A stretch of 48,573 bases of DNA from JAWLGW01 sp964569055. GTDB lineage: Bacteria > Planctomycetota > J058. Of the stretch, positions 16,135-25,201 are shown one piece after another. The DNA lies in contig CAZMSZ010000006.1 of the NCBI GenBank assembly GCA_964569055.1, positions 1 through 48,573 on the forward strand, written 5' to 3'. How positions within the stretch are numbered: position 1 is the stretch's first letter; the number at the start of each line of letters is the position of its first letter. Both the position numbers and the translations under genes were made by a program. Below the pieces are notes generated by a model, which was not told the origin of the DNA, ran no database searches, and saw nothing but the letters and a program-made list of their open reading frames with translations.

Positions 16135-17013
16135 TTAGTGGTAGACCTTGCCCGTGGTCGGCTTCTTGTGGGTCGGCTTCTCGCCCTCGGGCGCGCCCTC
16201 GCAGCAGCCGGCCTCCTTGGCGCCGCCCTCGGCGCTGCAGCACGAGCCGTCGCCGCAGTCGGCCTTGGCGGCCTTGGTCTCGGCCTTGGGCGCCGAGGCC
16301 GGCGCGGCGGTCGCGATCAGCTTGGTGCGGAGCGAGGCCAGCAGCGCCTTGCTCTCCTTGCAGCCCTTGCTCGCCTTGGTCTCGAGGTCGGTGACCTTCG
16401 CCATCAGGCTCTCGGTGCAGCCGCCGGTCTCGCACGCGGCGCCGAGCGCGGCGAGCTTGCTCTTCGAGATCTCGCAGCCCTTCTTCGCGCCCTCGGTGAA
16501 GAAGGCGACCTGCTTGCTGAGCGGCATGAGCGAGACCCGCAGCATGGCGAGCTTCATCTTGCTCTCCTTGCAGCCCTTCTCCGCCTTCGCCTCGAGGTCG
16601 CTGATCGCGACCGCGGTCGACTTCTCGCACTTGGCGCCGGCGACGGCCTGCAGGGTGGCCACCTTCTCCTTCGAGACCTCGCAGCCCTTCTTCGCCCTGG
16701 CGAGCAGCAGCTCGTAGGTGGCGCTGAGCGAGGCGGTCTCGCCCTCGCAGCTGCCGCCCTCGCAGCCGGCCTTCGCCTTGTCACCCGCGTTCATGGGGCA
16801 GGTGGCGCCGTCCTTGACCTGCTCGCCCTCGCAGCCCTGCTTGGCCTTGGCGTCGCACGCCTGCTCGCCCTCGCAGCCCTGCTTCTTGGCGTCGTCGCAG
16901 ACCTGCTGGGTCTTCTCGCCCGCCTTCTCACCCTTACAGCCGTCGCCGCACGCCGCGACGGGGCCGGTGGCGGCCGCGAAGCACGCGAGCGCCAGCACCC
17001 AAGTCCTGTGCAT
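16135..17013 (-). CDS. Secreted Cys-rich repeat protein, function unknown
   Basis: 292 aa. MHRTWVLALACFAAATGPVAAC is a signal peptide, possibly with a lipidation-like Cys. An N-terminal Cys/Gly/Glu/Lys region repeats KQGCEGEQ. Then a module of about 52 residues occurs twice (residues 108-159 and 178-229): each copy starts KKGCE(V/I)SK.K(V/L)A.L and ends with KGCKESK.LA.L, plus a Cys between. The C-terminus has GDGSCC and CCEGAP clusters. It probably forms disulfide-linked or metal-binding helical modules outside the cytoplasm; this is inference. ATG 17013 follows AGGAGG. TATGCT on the minus strand at 17063-17068 is a plausible -10. It lies 171 bp downstream of the A2M-like gene, from which a terminator hairpin separates it. 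Confidence 0.8.
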   Translation of the reverse strand: MHRTWVLALACFAAATGPVAACGDGCKGEKAGEKTQQVCDDAKKQGCEGEQACDAKAKQGCEGEQVKDGATCPMNAGDKAKAGCEGGSCEGETASLSATYELLLARAKKGCEVSKEKVATLQAVAGAKCEKSTAVAISDLEAKAEKGCKESKMKLAMLRVSLMPLSKQVAFFTEGAKKGCEISKSKLAALGAACETGGCTESLMAKVTDLETKASKGCKESKALLASLRTKLIATAAPASAPKAETKAAKADCGDGSCCSAEGGAKEAGCCEGAPEGEKPTHKKPTTGKVYH

Positions 17014-17062
17014 GGTCCCTCCTGAAGATCCTGGTGTGTGTGGTGGTCCTGTGTGAGCCCAG

Positions 17063-17068
17063 AGCATA
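17063..17068 (-). promoter_or_regulatory. Candidate -10 box for the Cys-rich protein gene
   Basis: TATGCT on the minus strand, about 50 bp before the ATG at 17013. No convincing -35 box is seen. Confidence 0.3.
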
Positions 17069-17111
17069 CCGCCCACCACCCGGGCAGCGTCATGGGTATT
17101 TGCGAAACGCC

Positions 17112-17144
17112 CGCGGGGCCGCCGTCATTTCCGGCGACCCCGCG
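17112..17144 (-). terminator. Hairpin terminator candidate after the A2M-like gene
   Basis: A 13-bp stem with one mismatch (17112-17124 with 17132-17144) and a 7-nt loop. It is followed on the minus strand by GGGCGTTTCG, a short T run. It lies 40 bp past the stop at 17185, separating the A2M-like gene from the Cys-rich gene. Confidence 0.5.
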
Positions 17145-17184
17145 AGTTCTCCCTAACCTTCGACGTGACAATGCCTCCCGCCGC

Positions 17185-20100
17185 TTACCGGCCGCGAATG
17201 GCGACCTCCAGCGTCTCTCCGGCGACCCAGTGCTCGTGGTCGTCGGCGTAGTAGAGGTAGGTCCGCGAGGCCGGGGCGGTGCTCGTGCCGCCGATCTCGG
17301 CCACGAACGGCAGGATCACCTCCCGCGACGCCTCGGGGGCGAGCCCGCGCCAGTAGAGGATCACCTCGCGCCCGCGCGTCTCGACGAAGTCGAACGCGCC
17401 GCCCCGCTCGAGCTCCTCGAGCCGGTCGGTCAGCACCCGGCAGCCGCCCGGCACGCCCACGATCGCGATCGTCATGGGCAGCCCCTCGGGGGTCACGTTC
17501 CTCAGCCGCACGCGCAGCTCGCCCACCTCGCCCTCGGTGAGGCCCTCGGCCACGAGCGCGGTCTCGAGCCGCACCTTGGCCGCGGGCGAGCTGGCGGGGG
17601 TGTCGGCCCGGTAGCGCACCACCAGCGAGCCCGGGAGCGACGCGCCGCCCACCAGCCGCAGCTCGATCGCGTGCTCGCCCGGGGTCAGCGCGGCGGCGAA
17701 GCTCGGCAGCGCGATCGGCCCCTCGGCGCCCGCCTCGAACGCGACCTCGCCCGCGGGCTGGCCGTCGACCCACAGCTCCGCCGTCCCGGGCAGCGCCGGC
17801 CGGGCGCGGAGCGCGTCGTAGAGCACGATCGCGCGCAGCGCCAGCACGGTCGCCTGCGTCGAGCCGAACCGCCCGCCCTGGCAGCGCTCGAACAAGAAGC
17901 GCATGGCGGCGTCCGCCTCGCGGGCGCGGTCCTGTCGCCGCATGAAGCCCAGCGCCGCCAAGGCGGTGGTCTCGATCAACAGGTTGTCCCCTTGGCTCGA
18001 GGTGATCGAGGTCTTGGCCCCCGGCAGCGAGCCGTCCTCCGCCTGGAGCCGCGCCAGCCGGGCCAGGATCCCCGCCGCCTGCTCGCGCGCGCCGGTGCGG
18101 AGCGCGACGTTCGCCGCCAGCGCGAGCACGTACGGGTCCTGGCTGGCGCGGGCCCCCTCGAGCACCGCGCTCACCTCCTTGGCGCAGGAGGTCTCGCCGG
18201 CCTCGACCAGGGCCCACGTGATGTAGGCGTCGGTCACCTGCTGCGGGGCGCGGCCGAACGAGTCGAGCGCGCGCGCGTTGCGCAGGAAGCCGCCCTCACC
18301 GTCGCGGCGCGAGAGGAGCCAGGCCCGGGTGCGCTCGATCATGGCCCGGTCGACCGGCATCACCTCGGCCATGTCGGTGAACTCGAGCAGGCCGTAGGCG
18401 GTGAGCGCCTCGTGGCCGGGATCGCCGCCGAACCACTCGTAGCCCCGCTCCTTGCACTCGAAGCTCACCAGGCGCGCCAGCCCGCGCTGCAGCAGCTCCT
18501 CGGTCTGGCGCACCAGGGCCGGGTCGACCCCGGTGTGGCTGCGGAGGTACTGCATGGCCATCACGTTGGGGTAGTTGGTGGAGCTGGTCTGCTCGAAGCA
18601 GCCGTACGGCTCGCGCAACAGCGCCGCGAGCGCCTGCGTGAGCTGGGCCAGGGGGGTCGGATACAGGAACGCCTCGGTCTCGAGGCTCCCGGGCGAGACC
18701 CCGGCCGGGATCGTGACCTGCGCCCGCAGCGGGCTCGCCGCGGCGACCTCCCCGCCGAAGGCGTGCTCGATCGGGAACCCGCGCGGGACGATCCGGATCG
18801 TGCGGGTGACGTCGTCGGTGTGCGGGACCCCCGAGCCGCTCAGCACGCCCGCCAGCCGCAGCGAGACCTCGCCCGCGGCCTCGCCCACCACGACCGGCAG
18901 GAGCAGGCGGCCGCGCTCGCCCGCGCCGAGCGTGAGCGCCGCCGGGAAGGCTTGAAACGACAGGCCCGCGCCGGCGACCGTCGGCACCACGTGCGCCACG
19001 CCCGCCGCGTCGAGCCCGTTCACGACGGCCACCGGGATCAGCAGCCGGTCGCCCGCCGTGACCTCCTGCGGCAGCTTCGCCTCCAGGTAGAACGGCCGCC
19101 GCGCCTCGATCGTCGCCTCCGCCCAGGCGAGCGCGCCCGACCCGCTCACCCCCTCGGCGCGCACCACGAACGTGGTGATCGAGTCGGAGAGGTCGAACGC
19201 GAGCTCGAGCACCCCGTCGGCGCCGGTGCGCTCTCCGGCGGTCCAGGCCACCGTCTCGTCGAACGCGGCCCGCGCGCCCTTGGGGCCGCGCGCGCGGTAG
19301 GCGTACTGGCGCTCGACCCGGAACGGCCCGCCCGCGAGCGGCGCCGGTCGCGCTCGCTCCATGCGCGGCGCCGCCAGCTCAGCAGCCGCCGCTTCCTCGG
19401 CGACCTTGGCCTCCGCCGCCGGGCGCGGCTCGGGGATCGCCTGCGGCTCCGCGGGCTCGGGCGCGGGCGCCGGCGCGACGGCGGCCGGCTCCTCCTCGAC
19501 CGCACCCTCCGCCTCGGGCGGGGCGGCTACGGCGCCCAGGGGAGCGGGCGGCATGGCGCCGCCCGCGCCGTCCGCCGCCAGGCCGCGCGCGAACCGGGGC
19601 CAAGCGAGGGCGATCGGCTCCCCGCGCAGCGCGAGCGCGCGGCGCGCCGCGTCGCCGTGGGCGGCCACGAACGCGTCGGGCTCGCGCCACACGAACCGCC
19701 GCCAGCCCTGCGTGCCGAGGAGCAGGTCGAGCTCGGCGCCCCCGTGGCGCGGCTCGTCGAGGTAGGCGGCCGCGTCCTTCAGCTCGCGCACGTCGCTCCC
19801 GAGCAGGACCTGCGTGGGGAGACGCGGCGCGCGCTCGCGCGGGTCGATCCGCTCGAGCGTGGCGTCGTCCACCGCCGTGACGGCGACCAGCGCGTCGATC
19901 GGCTGCCCCGCGGCGTCGCGCGCGGTCACGCGCACGCGCACCGACTCGCCGGGCGCGGCTCGCGCGGGCGCCTCGACGGACAGCCGCAGGTCCGCGGGGA
20001 GGTCACGGAACACCAGCCGCTCCGCGCGCGGCGTCCCGGCCGCGTCGGCGAGCGTGACGCGCAGCACGCCGGCCGCCCAGGAGGGCAGCGCCAGCTCGAC

Positions 20101-21273
20101 CTCGCGCGGGTCGCGGTCGAGCACCACGGGCGCGCTCGCGATCACGCGCTCCTTGGCGGCCACGGTGAGCGTGCCCGCGATCGGCTCGCCCGCGGACAGG
20201 GCCGCGGCGACCCGCACCCGCAGCGGCGCCCCCGCGGCGACGCGCTCGGCGACCGCGCTCAGCGCGTATCCCTCCTCCCGCACGGGCGGGAGCGCGAACC
20301 GCTCGGCGATCCCCGCGGGCTCGTCGAGCACGACCGCGTACGCCTCGCCGCTTCGCGGGACGAACGCGAACCGTCCGCGCCCCTCGTGCACGCTCTCGAG
20401 CCGCGCCACCACCTGTCCGGCCGCGTCGAGCACGCGCCCGCGCACGTCGGCCGGGTCGTCGGTCAGGCTGCGCGCCTCGAAGTAGACCCGGTTCTCGAGG
20501 CCCCCCACCAGCTCGCCGCCCTCGGGGAACAGCGTCAGCCGCAGCCGGTTCAGCACGATCGGGATCGTCTTGGCCGCGGTCTCCTGCACGCCGCCGTCCT
20601 CGATCACCACGGCCAGCGTGGCGTCGGGCGTCTCGACCTCGGCGGGGAGCCGGAACGCGAGCTCGAGCGCGCCCTCGCCGTCGAGGCGCTCGCTCGCGCG
20701 GTGCACGACCCGCCCGTCGACTCGCGCGATCACCGTGGCCCGGGCGCCGGCGGGCGCGCCGCCCTCGGCGCGCACGACCTCGAGCCGGGCGCGCACCTCT
20801 TCGCCCGGGCCGTAGGCCTTGCGCACGAACTCGAGCTCGCTCTTGAGCCGCGGCACGCGGTAGCGCCGCACCTCGAACCAGGTCTCGGCGGGTGGGTGCC
20901 CCTCCCTCGGGAGCACCTTCAGCGCGTAGCGCCCGCCGGCGGCGTCCGCGGGGACGGGCCACGCGAAGCCCAGCGCGCCGCTGCCGCCGGTCACGAAGCC
21001 CTCGGCGACGAGGTCCCCGCGCGGCGAGCGCACCTCGACCCGGGCCATGGCCCGGCCGGCGTGCGGGCGGCGGGTCAGGGCGTGCAGCAGGAGGCCGCGC
21101 ACGCGCACGGTCTCACCGGGTCGGTAGCTGGGACGGTCGGTGGCGAGGTGCAGGAGGTAGCGGCCGTCCTCGTCCGGGGTCGGGGACGCGCCCTCCTTTC
21201 CGAGCAAGGGGACGGCGGCCGCGCCGATCAGGGCGCAGGCCGCGAGGGCGACGATACGACGCGAGGACCTCAT
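17185..21273 (-). CDS. Alpha-2-macroglobulin-like protein with thioester motif
   Basis: 1362 aa. MRSSRRIVALAACALIGAAAV is a signal peptide (ATG 21273, Shine-Dalgarno GGAGG). MG2 begins near residue 40 (DRPSYRPGETVRVRG). Further macroglobulin-type beta domains follow. A Pro/Ala/Glu-rich insert lies near residues 570-640, then the A2M block RRPFYLEAKLPQEVTAGDRL. The thioester site is PYGCFEQTSS, with Cys892 and the Gln three residues later; family proteins have GCGEQ or CLEQ. An alpha/alpha toroid with the thioester-domain repeats (TDAYITWALVEAG, GSTQATVLALRAI) and a C-terminal receptor-binding-like domain follow. Such proteins trap proteases in the periplasm or on the surface. No pbpC neighbour, the usual partner of enterobacterial YfhM, is seen. 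Confidence 0.9.
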   Translation of the reverse strand: MRSSRRIVALAACALIGAAAVPLLGKEGASPTPDEDGRYLLHLATDRPSYRPGETVRVRGLLLHALTRRPHAGRAMARVEVRSPRGDLVAEGFVTGGSGALGFAWPVPADAAGGRYALKVLPREGHPPAETWFEVRRYRVPRLKSELEFVRKAYGPGEEVRARLEVVRAEGGAPAGARATVIARVDGRVVHRASERLDGEGALELAFRLPAEVETPDATLAVVIEDGGVQETAAKTIPIVLNRLRLTLFPEGGELVGGLENRVYFEARSLTDDPADVRGRVLDAAGQVVARLESVHEGRGRFAFVPRSGEAYAVVLDEPAGIAERFALPPVREEGYALSAVAERVAAGAPLRVRVAAALSAGEPIAGTLTVAAKERVIASAPVVLDRDPREVELALPSWAAGVLRVTLADAAGTPRAERLVFRDLPADLRLSVEAPARAAPGESVRVRVTARDAAGQPIDALVAVTAVDDATLERIDPRERAPRLPTQVLLGSDVRELKDAAAYLDEPRHGGAELDLLLGTQGWRRFVWREPDAFVAAHGDAARRALALRGEPIALAWPRFARGLAADGAGGAMPPAPLGAVAAPPEAEGAVEEEPAAVAPAPAPEPAEPQAIPEPRPAAEAKVAEEAAAAELAAPRMERARPAPLAGGPFRVERQYAYRARGPKGARAAFDETVAWTAGERTGADGVLELAFDLSDSITTFVVRAEGVSGSGALAWAEATIEARRPFYLEAKLPQEVTAGDRLLIPVAVVNGLDAAGVAHVVPTVAGAGLSFQAFPAALTLGAGERGRLLLPVVVGEAAGEVSLRLAGVLSGSGVPHTDDVTRTIRIVPRGFPIEHAFGGEVAAASPLRAQVTIPAGVSPGSLETEAFLYPTPLAQLTQALAALLREPYGCFEQTSSTNYPNVMAMQYLRSHTGVDPALVRQTEELLQRGLARLVSFECKERGYEWFGGDPGHEALTAYGLLEFTDMAEVMPVDRAMIERTRAWLLSRRDGEGGFLRNARALDSFGRAPQQVTDAYITWALVEAGETSCAKEVSAVLEGARASQDPYVLALAANVALRTGAREQAAGILARLARLQAEDGSLPGAKTSITSSQGDNLLIETTALAALGFMRRQDRAREADAAMRFLFERCQGGRFGSTQATVLALRAIVLYDALRARPALPGTAELWVDGQPAGEVAFEAGAEGPIALPSFAAALTPGEHAIELRLVGGASLPGSLVVRYRADTPASSPAAKVRLETALVAEGLTEGEVGELRVRLRNVTPEGLPMTIAIVGVPGGCRVLTDRLEELERGGAFDFVETRGREVILYWRGLAPEASREVILPFVAEIGGTSTAPASRTYLYYADDHEHWVAGETLEVAIRGR

Positions 21274-21672
21274 GCCACCTCCAGGGCTACTCGGGTGCCG
21301 TCCGGTCGACACAAGGAGCGGGGCCCCGTTGGGGGTGGCAGCCCTAAGCGCAGCAGCGGAGCGGGTCTACATAGCGACGAGCGGTTGGCGGTGGGAGCGG
21401 GCGCGTCTCTGACCAGCCTCGTGCCCGTGCCCGCGCCCGTGCCCGCGCCCGTGCCCGTGCCCGTGCCCGTGCTCCGCGCCCGTGACCCGTGCCCGTGCCG
21501 GTTTGCCCGAAGGAGCTACCCGCTCTCGCTCGCAGCGCTCCTCCGCCGCAGCGAAGCAACGGGCCACGCGCACGGAAACGGGCGCGGGCACGGGCACGGG
21601 CACGACTCGCTCGGCCCAACGATGCGTGGAATGGTCAGAGTCAGACGGGCTCGGGCGCGGGCGCGCCAACCA
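21274..21672. other. Intergenic region with hexamer inverted-repeat element A
   Basis: About 400 bp between the stop of the pseudokinase gene and the start of the A2M-like gene, both on the minus strand. Most of it is occupied by the inverted-repeat element (21419-21606). No open frame looks real and no promoter is evident. Confidence 0.7.
21419..21606. repeat. Inverted-repeat element A: (GTGCCC)n ... (GGGCAC)n
   Basis: A left array of about twelve GTGCCC-type hexamers (21419-21500, some GCGCCC) and a right array of GGGCAC hexamers (21578-21605). Segments 21450-21469 and 21585-21604 are perfectly complementary over 20 bp, enclosing a 115-nt loop. The loop contains TCGCAGC (21530-21536), 13 nt, then AGCGAAGCAA (21550-21559), an arrangement also found in the element at 29687-29826. 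Confidence 0.75.
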
Positions 21673-24600
21673 TCACCGGCCGCGGAGCTGCGCGTCGAGC
21701 GGGAGCGCGCTCGCGACGAGCGCCGCCTCGACCACGCGCGTGGCCGTGGCGCCTTCCGCCCCCTCGACCGCCTCGAGCACGACGGCGACCAGCCGCGGCT
21801 CGCTGACGGCTTCAGCCAGCCGCGCGAGGGCGGGCTCGCTCAGCCAGAAGCGCAGCACCCCGTCGGGGCCCACGACCGGTCCCTCGAGCAGCTCGCCGCC
21901 AGCGGGCGGCGCGGCGGCGGCCTCGGGCGCGAGCGCCGCGAGCCGCGCCCGCAGGGCCGGAGCCGCGTCCCCCTCGTGCGGCCCGAGGCGCACGTGCAGC
22001 GCGAGGACCGCGCGCCCCGCGCGCGCGGCCTCGACGAGCGGCTCGGCCCCGGCGAGCTCCGCGAGCAGGAGCGCCGCTCCGAGCTCGCGGTCCGCCGGGA
22101 GGGCCGGCGCGACCTCGACCTGCGCGCGGCCGTCCGCGTCGACCGCGCGGAGCTCGAGCGGGAGGCGCTGCTCCTCGGACGCGGCCAGCCGGGCCTGCAG
22201 GGCGCGCTCCTCGAGGAGCGCGGCGCGCAGCCGGACCTCGAGGTCGAGCGCCTCCTCCTGCAGAGCGTCGTGCGCGGTCCTCAGGTCGGCGAGCTCCTGC
22301 CCGAGCGCGCGCCGCTCGGCGTCGAAGCGGGCGCGCTCGTCCTCGGCCCGCAGGGTCACCTCGTCGAGCTGGAGCTGCATGCGCGCGAGCTGCTCGAGGT
22401 CGTGCGCCCGCTGCGCCTTCAGCGCCGCGAGCGCCGCCTCGGCCTCGCGCGTGAGCGCCTCGGCCTGCGCCAGCGCCTCGCGCTGGCGCTCGGCGGCGGC
22501 GCTCGCCGCCGCTCGCGCGGCCTCGAGCTCGCGCCCCAGCGCGGACGCCCGCTCCTCGGCCGCGCCGCGCGCCTGCTCCAGCTCGGCGATCCGCCGCTCG
22601 AGCGTGGCGCGCGCGCTCGCGCCGGCGTCGAGCTCGGCGCTCAGGCGCCCGCGCTCGCCCTCGGCGGTCGCGAGCGCCTGCTGCAGGCGCTCGCCCTCGG
22701 CGCGGGCCGCCTCGAGGGACCGCCGCGCGGCCGCGAGCTCGGCGGCGACCTGATCGGTCGCGCGCCGGGCCTCCCCCAGTTGCTTGCGCAAGGCGTCCCG
22801 CGCCTTCTCCGCGGTGGCGGCGCGCTGCTTGGCGTCCTCGCGCTCCCGGAACAGCACCTCGCGCGCGGTCTGCGACTCCTCCAGCGTCTCGTGCTTCGCG
22901 CCGAGGGAAGCCTGCGCCTCGTCGAGGTCGGCGCGGGCGCCCCGCCACTGCCAGCCCACGTAGAGCAGCGCCAGGATCGCGGCGCCGAGCGCCAGCTCGA
23001 CGGCGATCGGCCGGCGCGCGGCGCCGGTCGGCGCCGGCGTCGCGGCGGCCGGATCGACGGGCCGAGCCGCAGCCTGGGAGCTCGCCGGCTCGGCGCTCGG
23101 CGCGGCCGGGGCGTCGCGCCGCCGCCGCGTGCTCGCCTCGGCGTCACGCTGACGGGCGTCACCCCAGGCCTCGAGCACCGCCTCCGCGACCGCCTCGCGC
23201 CGCGTGGCCGGCCGCGCGGGCTCGGGCTCCGCGGGCGGCGCGCTCCTCGCCGCGGGGCGCGGCCCCGCGGGCGCCGAGGTCGCCGCGCTGGGGGTCGCCT
23301 CCCCGTCGGCGCGCTTCGGCTTGAGGGCCATCCAGTCCGTGGCGCTCTCGCGCGAGAGGAGCGCCTGCAGCGCGTCTCGCCGGCGCGTGGGTCGGCTCGC
23401 CGTCGCGCCGGGTTCGACGGGCTGGGCAGGTGCGCTCGCACCCTTGGCTGCGGCCTCCTGCGCGTCCTGCNNNNNNNNNNNNNNNNNNNNNNNNNNNNNN
23501 NNNNNNNNNNNNNNNNNNNNNNNNNNNNNNNNNNNNNNNNNNNNNNNNNNNNNNNNNNNNNNNNNNNNNNCGCCTCCTTCGCCTCCTTCGCCTCCTTCGC
23601 CTCCTTCGCCTCCTTCGCCTCCTTCGCCTCCTGCGCGTCCTTCGCCTCCCTCGCGCCTTCCGCCGACTCGACGTTCGTCGTGGGCTCCGCGAGCGGCGCC
23701 TCGAGGGGCAGATCGGGCGGAGGCGGCTCGGCAGGGGCCTCGAGCGCCTTCTCGCGGCACTTCTTGCAGGTCGCGCTCCGCGGGTCCCAGTGCCCGGCGC
23801 CGCAGTGGAGCTTCTGGCAGCCGACGCACACGAACGGGCGGTCCGAGCGCTTGCGGCTCCAGGTCCGTCCGGCGAGCGGGGGGATCGGGGTCGAGCAGGC
23901 CGCGCAGGCGGCGTCCGCCTCGGGGGGCTCGGGCCACGGGCTGACCTCGGTCTGCGGGTCCTCCCCGCGCAAGGCGCGCAGGAAGGCGCGCGCGGAGGCG
24001 AACCGCCGCGCCGGGTCCTTGGCCGTCGCGCGCGCGAGCGCGTCGCGGAGGCGCGCCTCGAGCGGGCCGCCGCCGGCCGCGCCGGTGGGCAGGCGGTCGC
24101 ACGACTCGTTCAGGCGGCGCAGCAGCGCGTCCTTGCCCGGCGCGGGGATCGGGTGGCGGCCGGTCAGCGCCTCGAACAGGATCACGCCCGCCGAGTACAC
24201 GTCGGCGCGCGGGTCGAGCGGCTCGTTCTTGATCGCCTCGGGCGCCGCGTAGTCGGCGTCGCCGCGCACGCCCCCGAACGGGGTGGTGTGCTCGGGAGCC
24301 GCGACGCGGGCCAGCCCGTAGTCGAGCAGGCGCGCGCGCAGACCCGCGCCCTCGCCCTCGACCGAGATCCCCAGCGGGGAGAGCGCGCCGTGCACCACGC
24401 GGCGGTGGTGCGCGTAGGCGAGCGCGTTGAGGACGTCGCGCGCCAGCGCCAGCGCCGCCGCGGGGACGAGCGGCCCGTCGGCGTCGAGGGCGGCGCGCAG
24501 CGTGCGGCCGGCCAGCGGCGGCTCGAGCAGGTAGCCCCGCCCCGCGCCGTCGTCGGTCCCGCCCTCGCTGATCGGGTGGATCGCCGGGTGCGCGAGCGCC

Positions 24601-24815
24601 TGCGCCGCCGCGAGCTGGCGCTTGAACACGCGACGCGCGCGGCTGTTCCCGACCGCCTCGGCGGCGATCCGCACCAGCTCGAGCTCCTGGCCGCGCTCGG
24701 GGTCGCGGGCGCGGAGGGCCTCGCCGAGGTCGCGCCGCCCCGCCTCGGCCCCGAGCGCCAACCCGGCGACTCGCGAGGCGACCGCCGGCTGCCGCTGGCT
24801 CTGCTTCCTGCCCAC
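21673..24815 (-). CDS. Ser/Thr pseudokinase with zinc ribbons, membrane segment and long coiled coil (interrupted by gap)
   Basis: One gene split by the 100-N gap; the frame differs on the two sides only because the gap length is arbitrary. GTG 24815 is chosen for its GGGAGG Shine-Dalgarno; an in-frame GTG at 24848 is possible. Residues 1-290 are kinase-like and keep YAAPEAI and DVYSAGVILFEALTG. They lack the catalytic residues: HRD is HGA (142-144), DFG is DYG (165-167), and no VAIK lysine is seen (LVRIA, 48-52). Cys pairs C304/C307, C330/C333 and C350/C353 form zinc ribbons. A KEA repeat runs into the gap. After it come a Pro/Ala region, a membrane segment (AVELALGAAILALLYVGW), a coiled coil of about 250 residues and a globular C-terminus. 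It is probably a membrane-anchored scaffold or sensor. Confidence 0.82.
23471..23570. other. Assembly gap (100 N) inside the pseudokinase gene
   Basis: Exactly 100 N, immediately next to a 9-bp tandem coding repeat. The assembly most likely broke on that repeat, so the gap size and the repeat copy number are unknown. Confidence 0.98.
23571..23650 (-). repeat. 9-bp coding tandem repeat (Lys-Glu-Ala)n
   Basis: About seven near-identical copies of GCGAAGGAG (minus strand) encoding Ala-Lys-Glu, with an AKDAQ variant at the proximal end. Expected to form a long charged single helix. The array runs into the gap. Confidence 0.9.
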
Positions 24816-25201
24816 GCCGACCTCCCGCGGGGGGCGACTCTCCCCCACGAGCGTGGGCTGGTCAACCGCTGGCAGGAAGCACGCCGCGTCGGCGGTGGAG
24901 GCCCTCGCCCGAACGAGGATTCTCAGCGCACAGATCGCCGAGAGCGCAGAGGTGCGCTGAGCTCACCGAGGGCGCTGTGCTTCGACCGCCCATTCGCCTC
25001 GCTCGAGCCTCGTCTCCGGTCTCTGCGATCTTCGCGCTCTTCGCGCTCGATCCTGAGCCTCCGATGCCGGATGACGCTTGCCTCCCGGACGCCCTGCCCG
25101 CGTGCGCGACCGAGTCTCGAGAGCGCACATGAAAGGGTCACGCGCACGGGGGAGGGCACGGGCACGAAGGGTGAGGTTTGACCCGATCTCCTACACCGAG
25201 A
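24816..25201. other. Intergenic region with hairpin and short repeats
   Basis: About 386 bp between the VWA gene stop and the pseudokinase start. It holds a 10-bp inverted repeat (24922-24931/24952-24961), similar short words around 25022-25047 (GCGATC, TTCGCGCTCTTCGCGCTC) and a short GGGCACGGGCAC stretch near 25156-25167. No coding frame looks genuine. Confidence 0.5.
24922..24961. repeat. Perfect 10-bp inverted repeat (hairpin)
   Basis: CTCAGCGCAC (24922-24931) and GTGCGCTGAG (24952-24961) around a 20-nt loop that itself contains AGATCGCCGAGAGCGCAGAG. It resembles REP-type intergenic hairpins. There is no T tract. Confidence 0.5.

Noticed and set aside
17140..24252. Long + strand open frame over the A2M-like and pseudokinase genes
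   Set aside because: Low-complexity Arg/Ala/Gly translation antisense to genes with strong family motifs.
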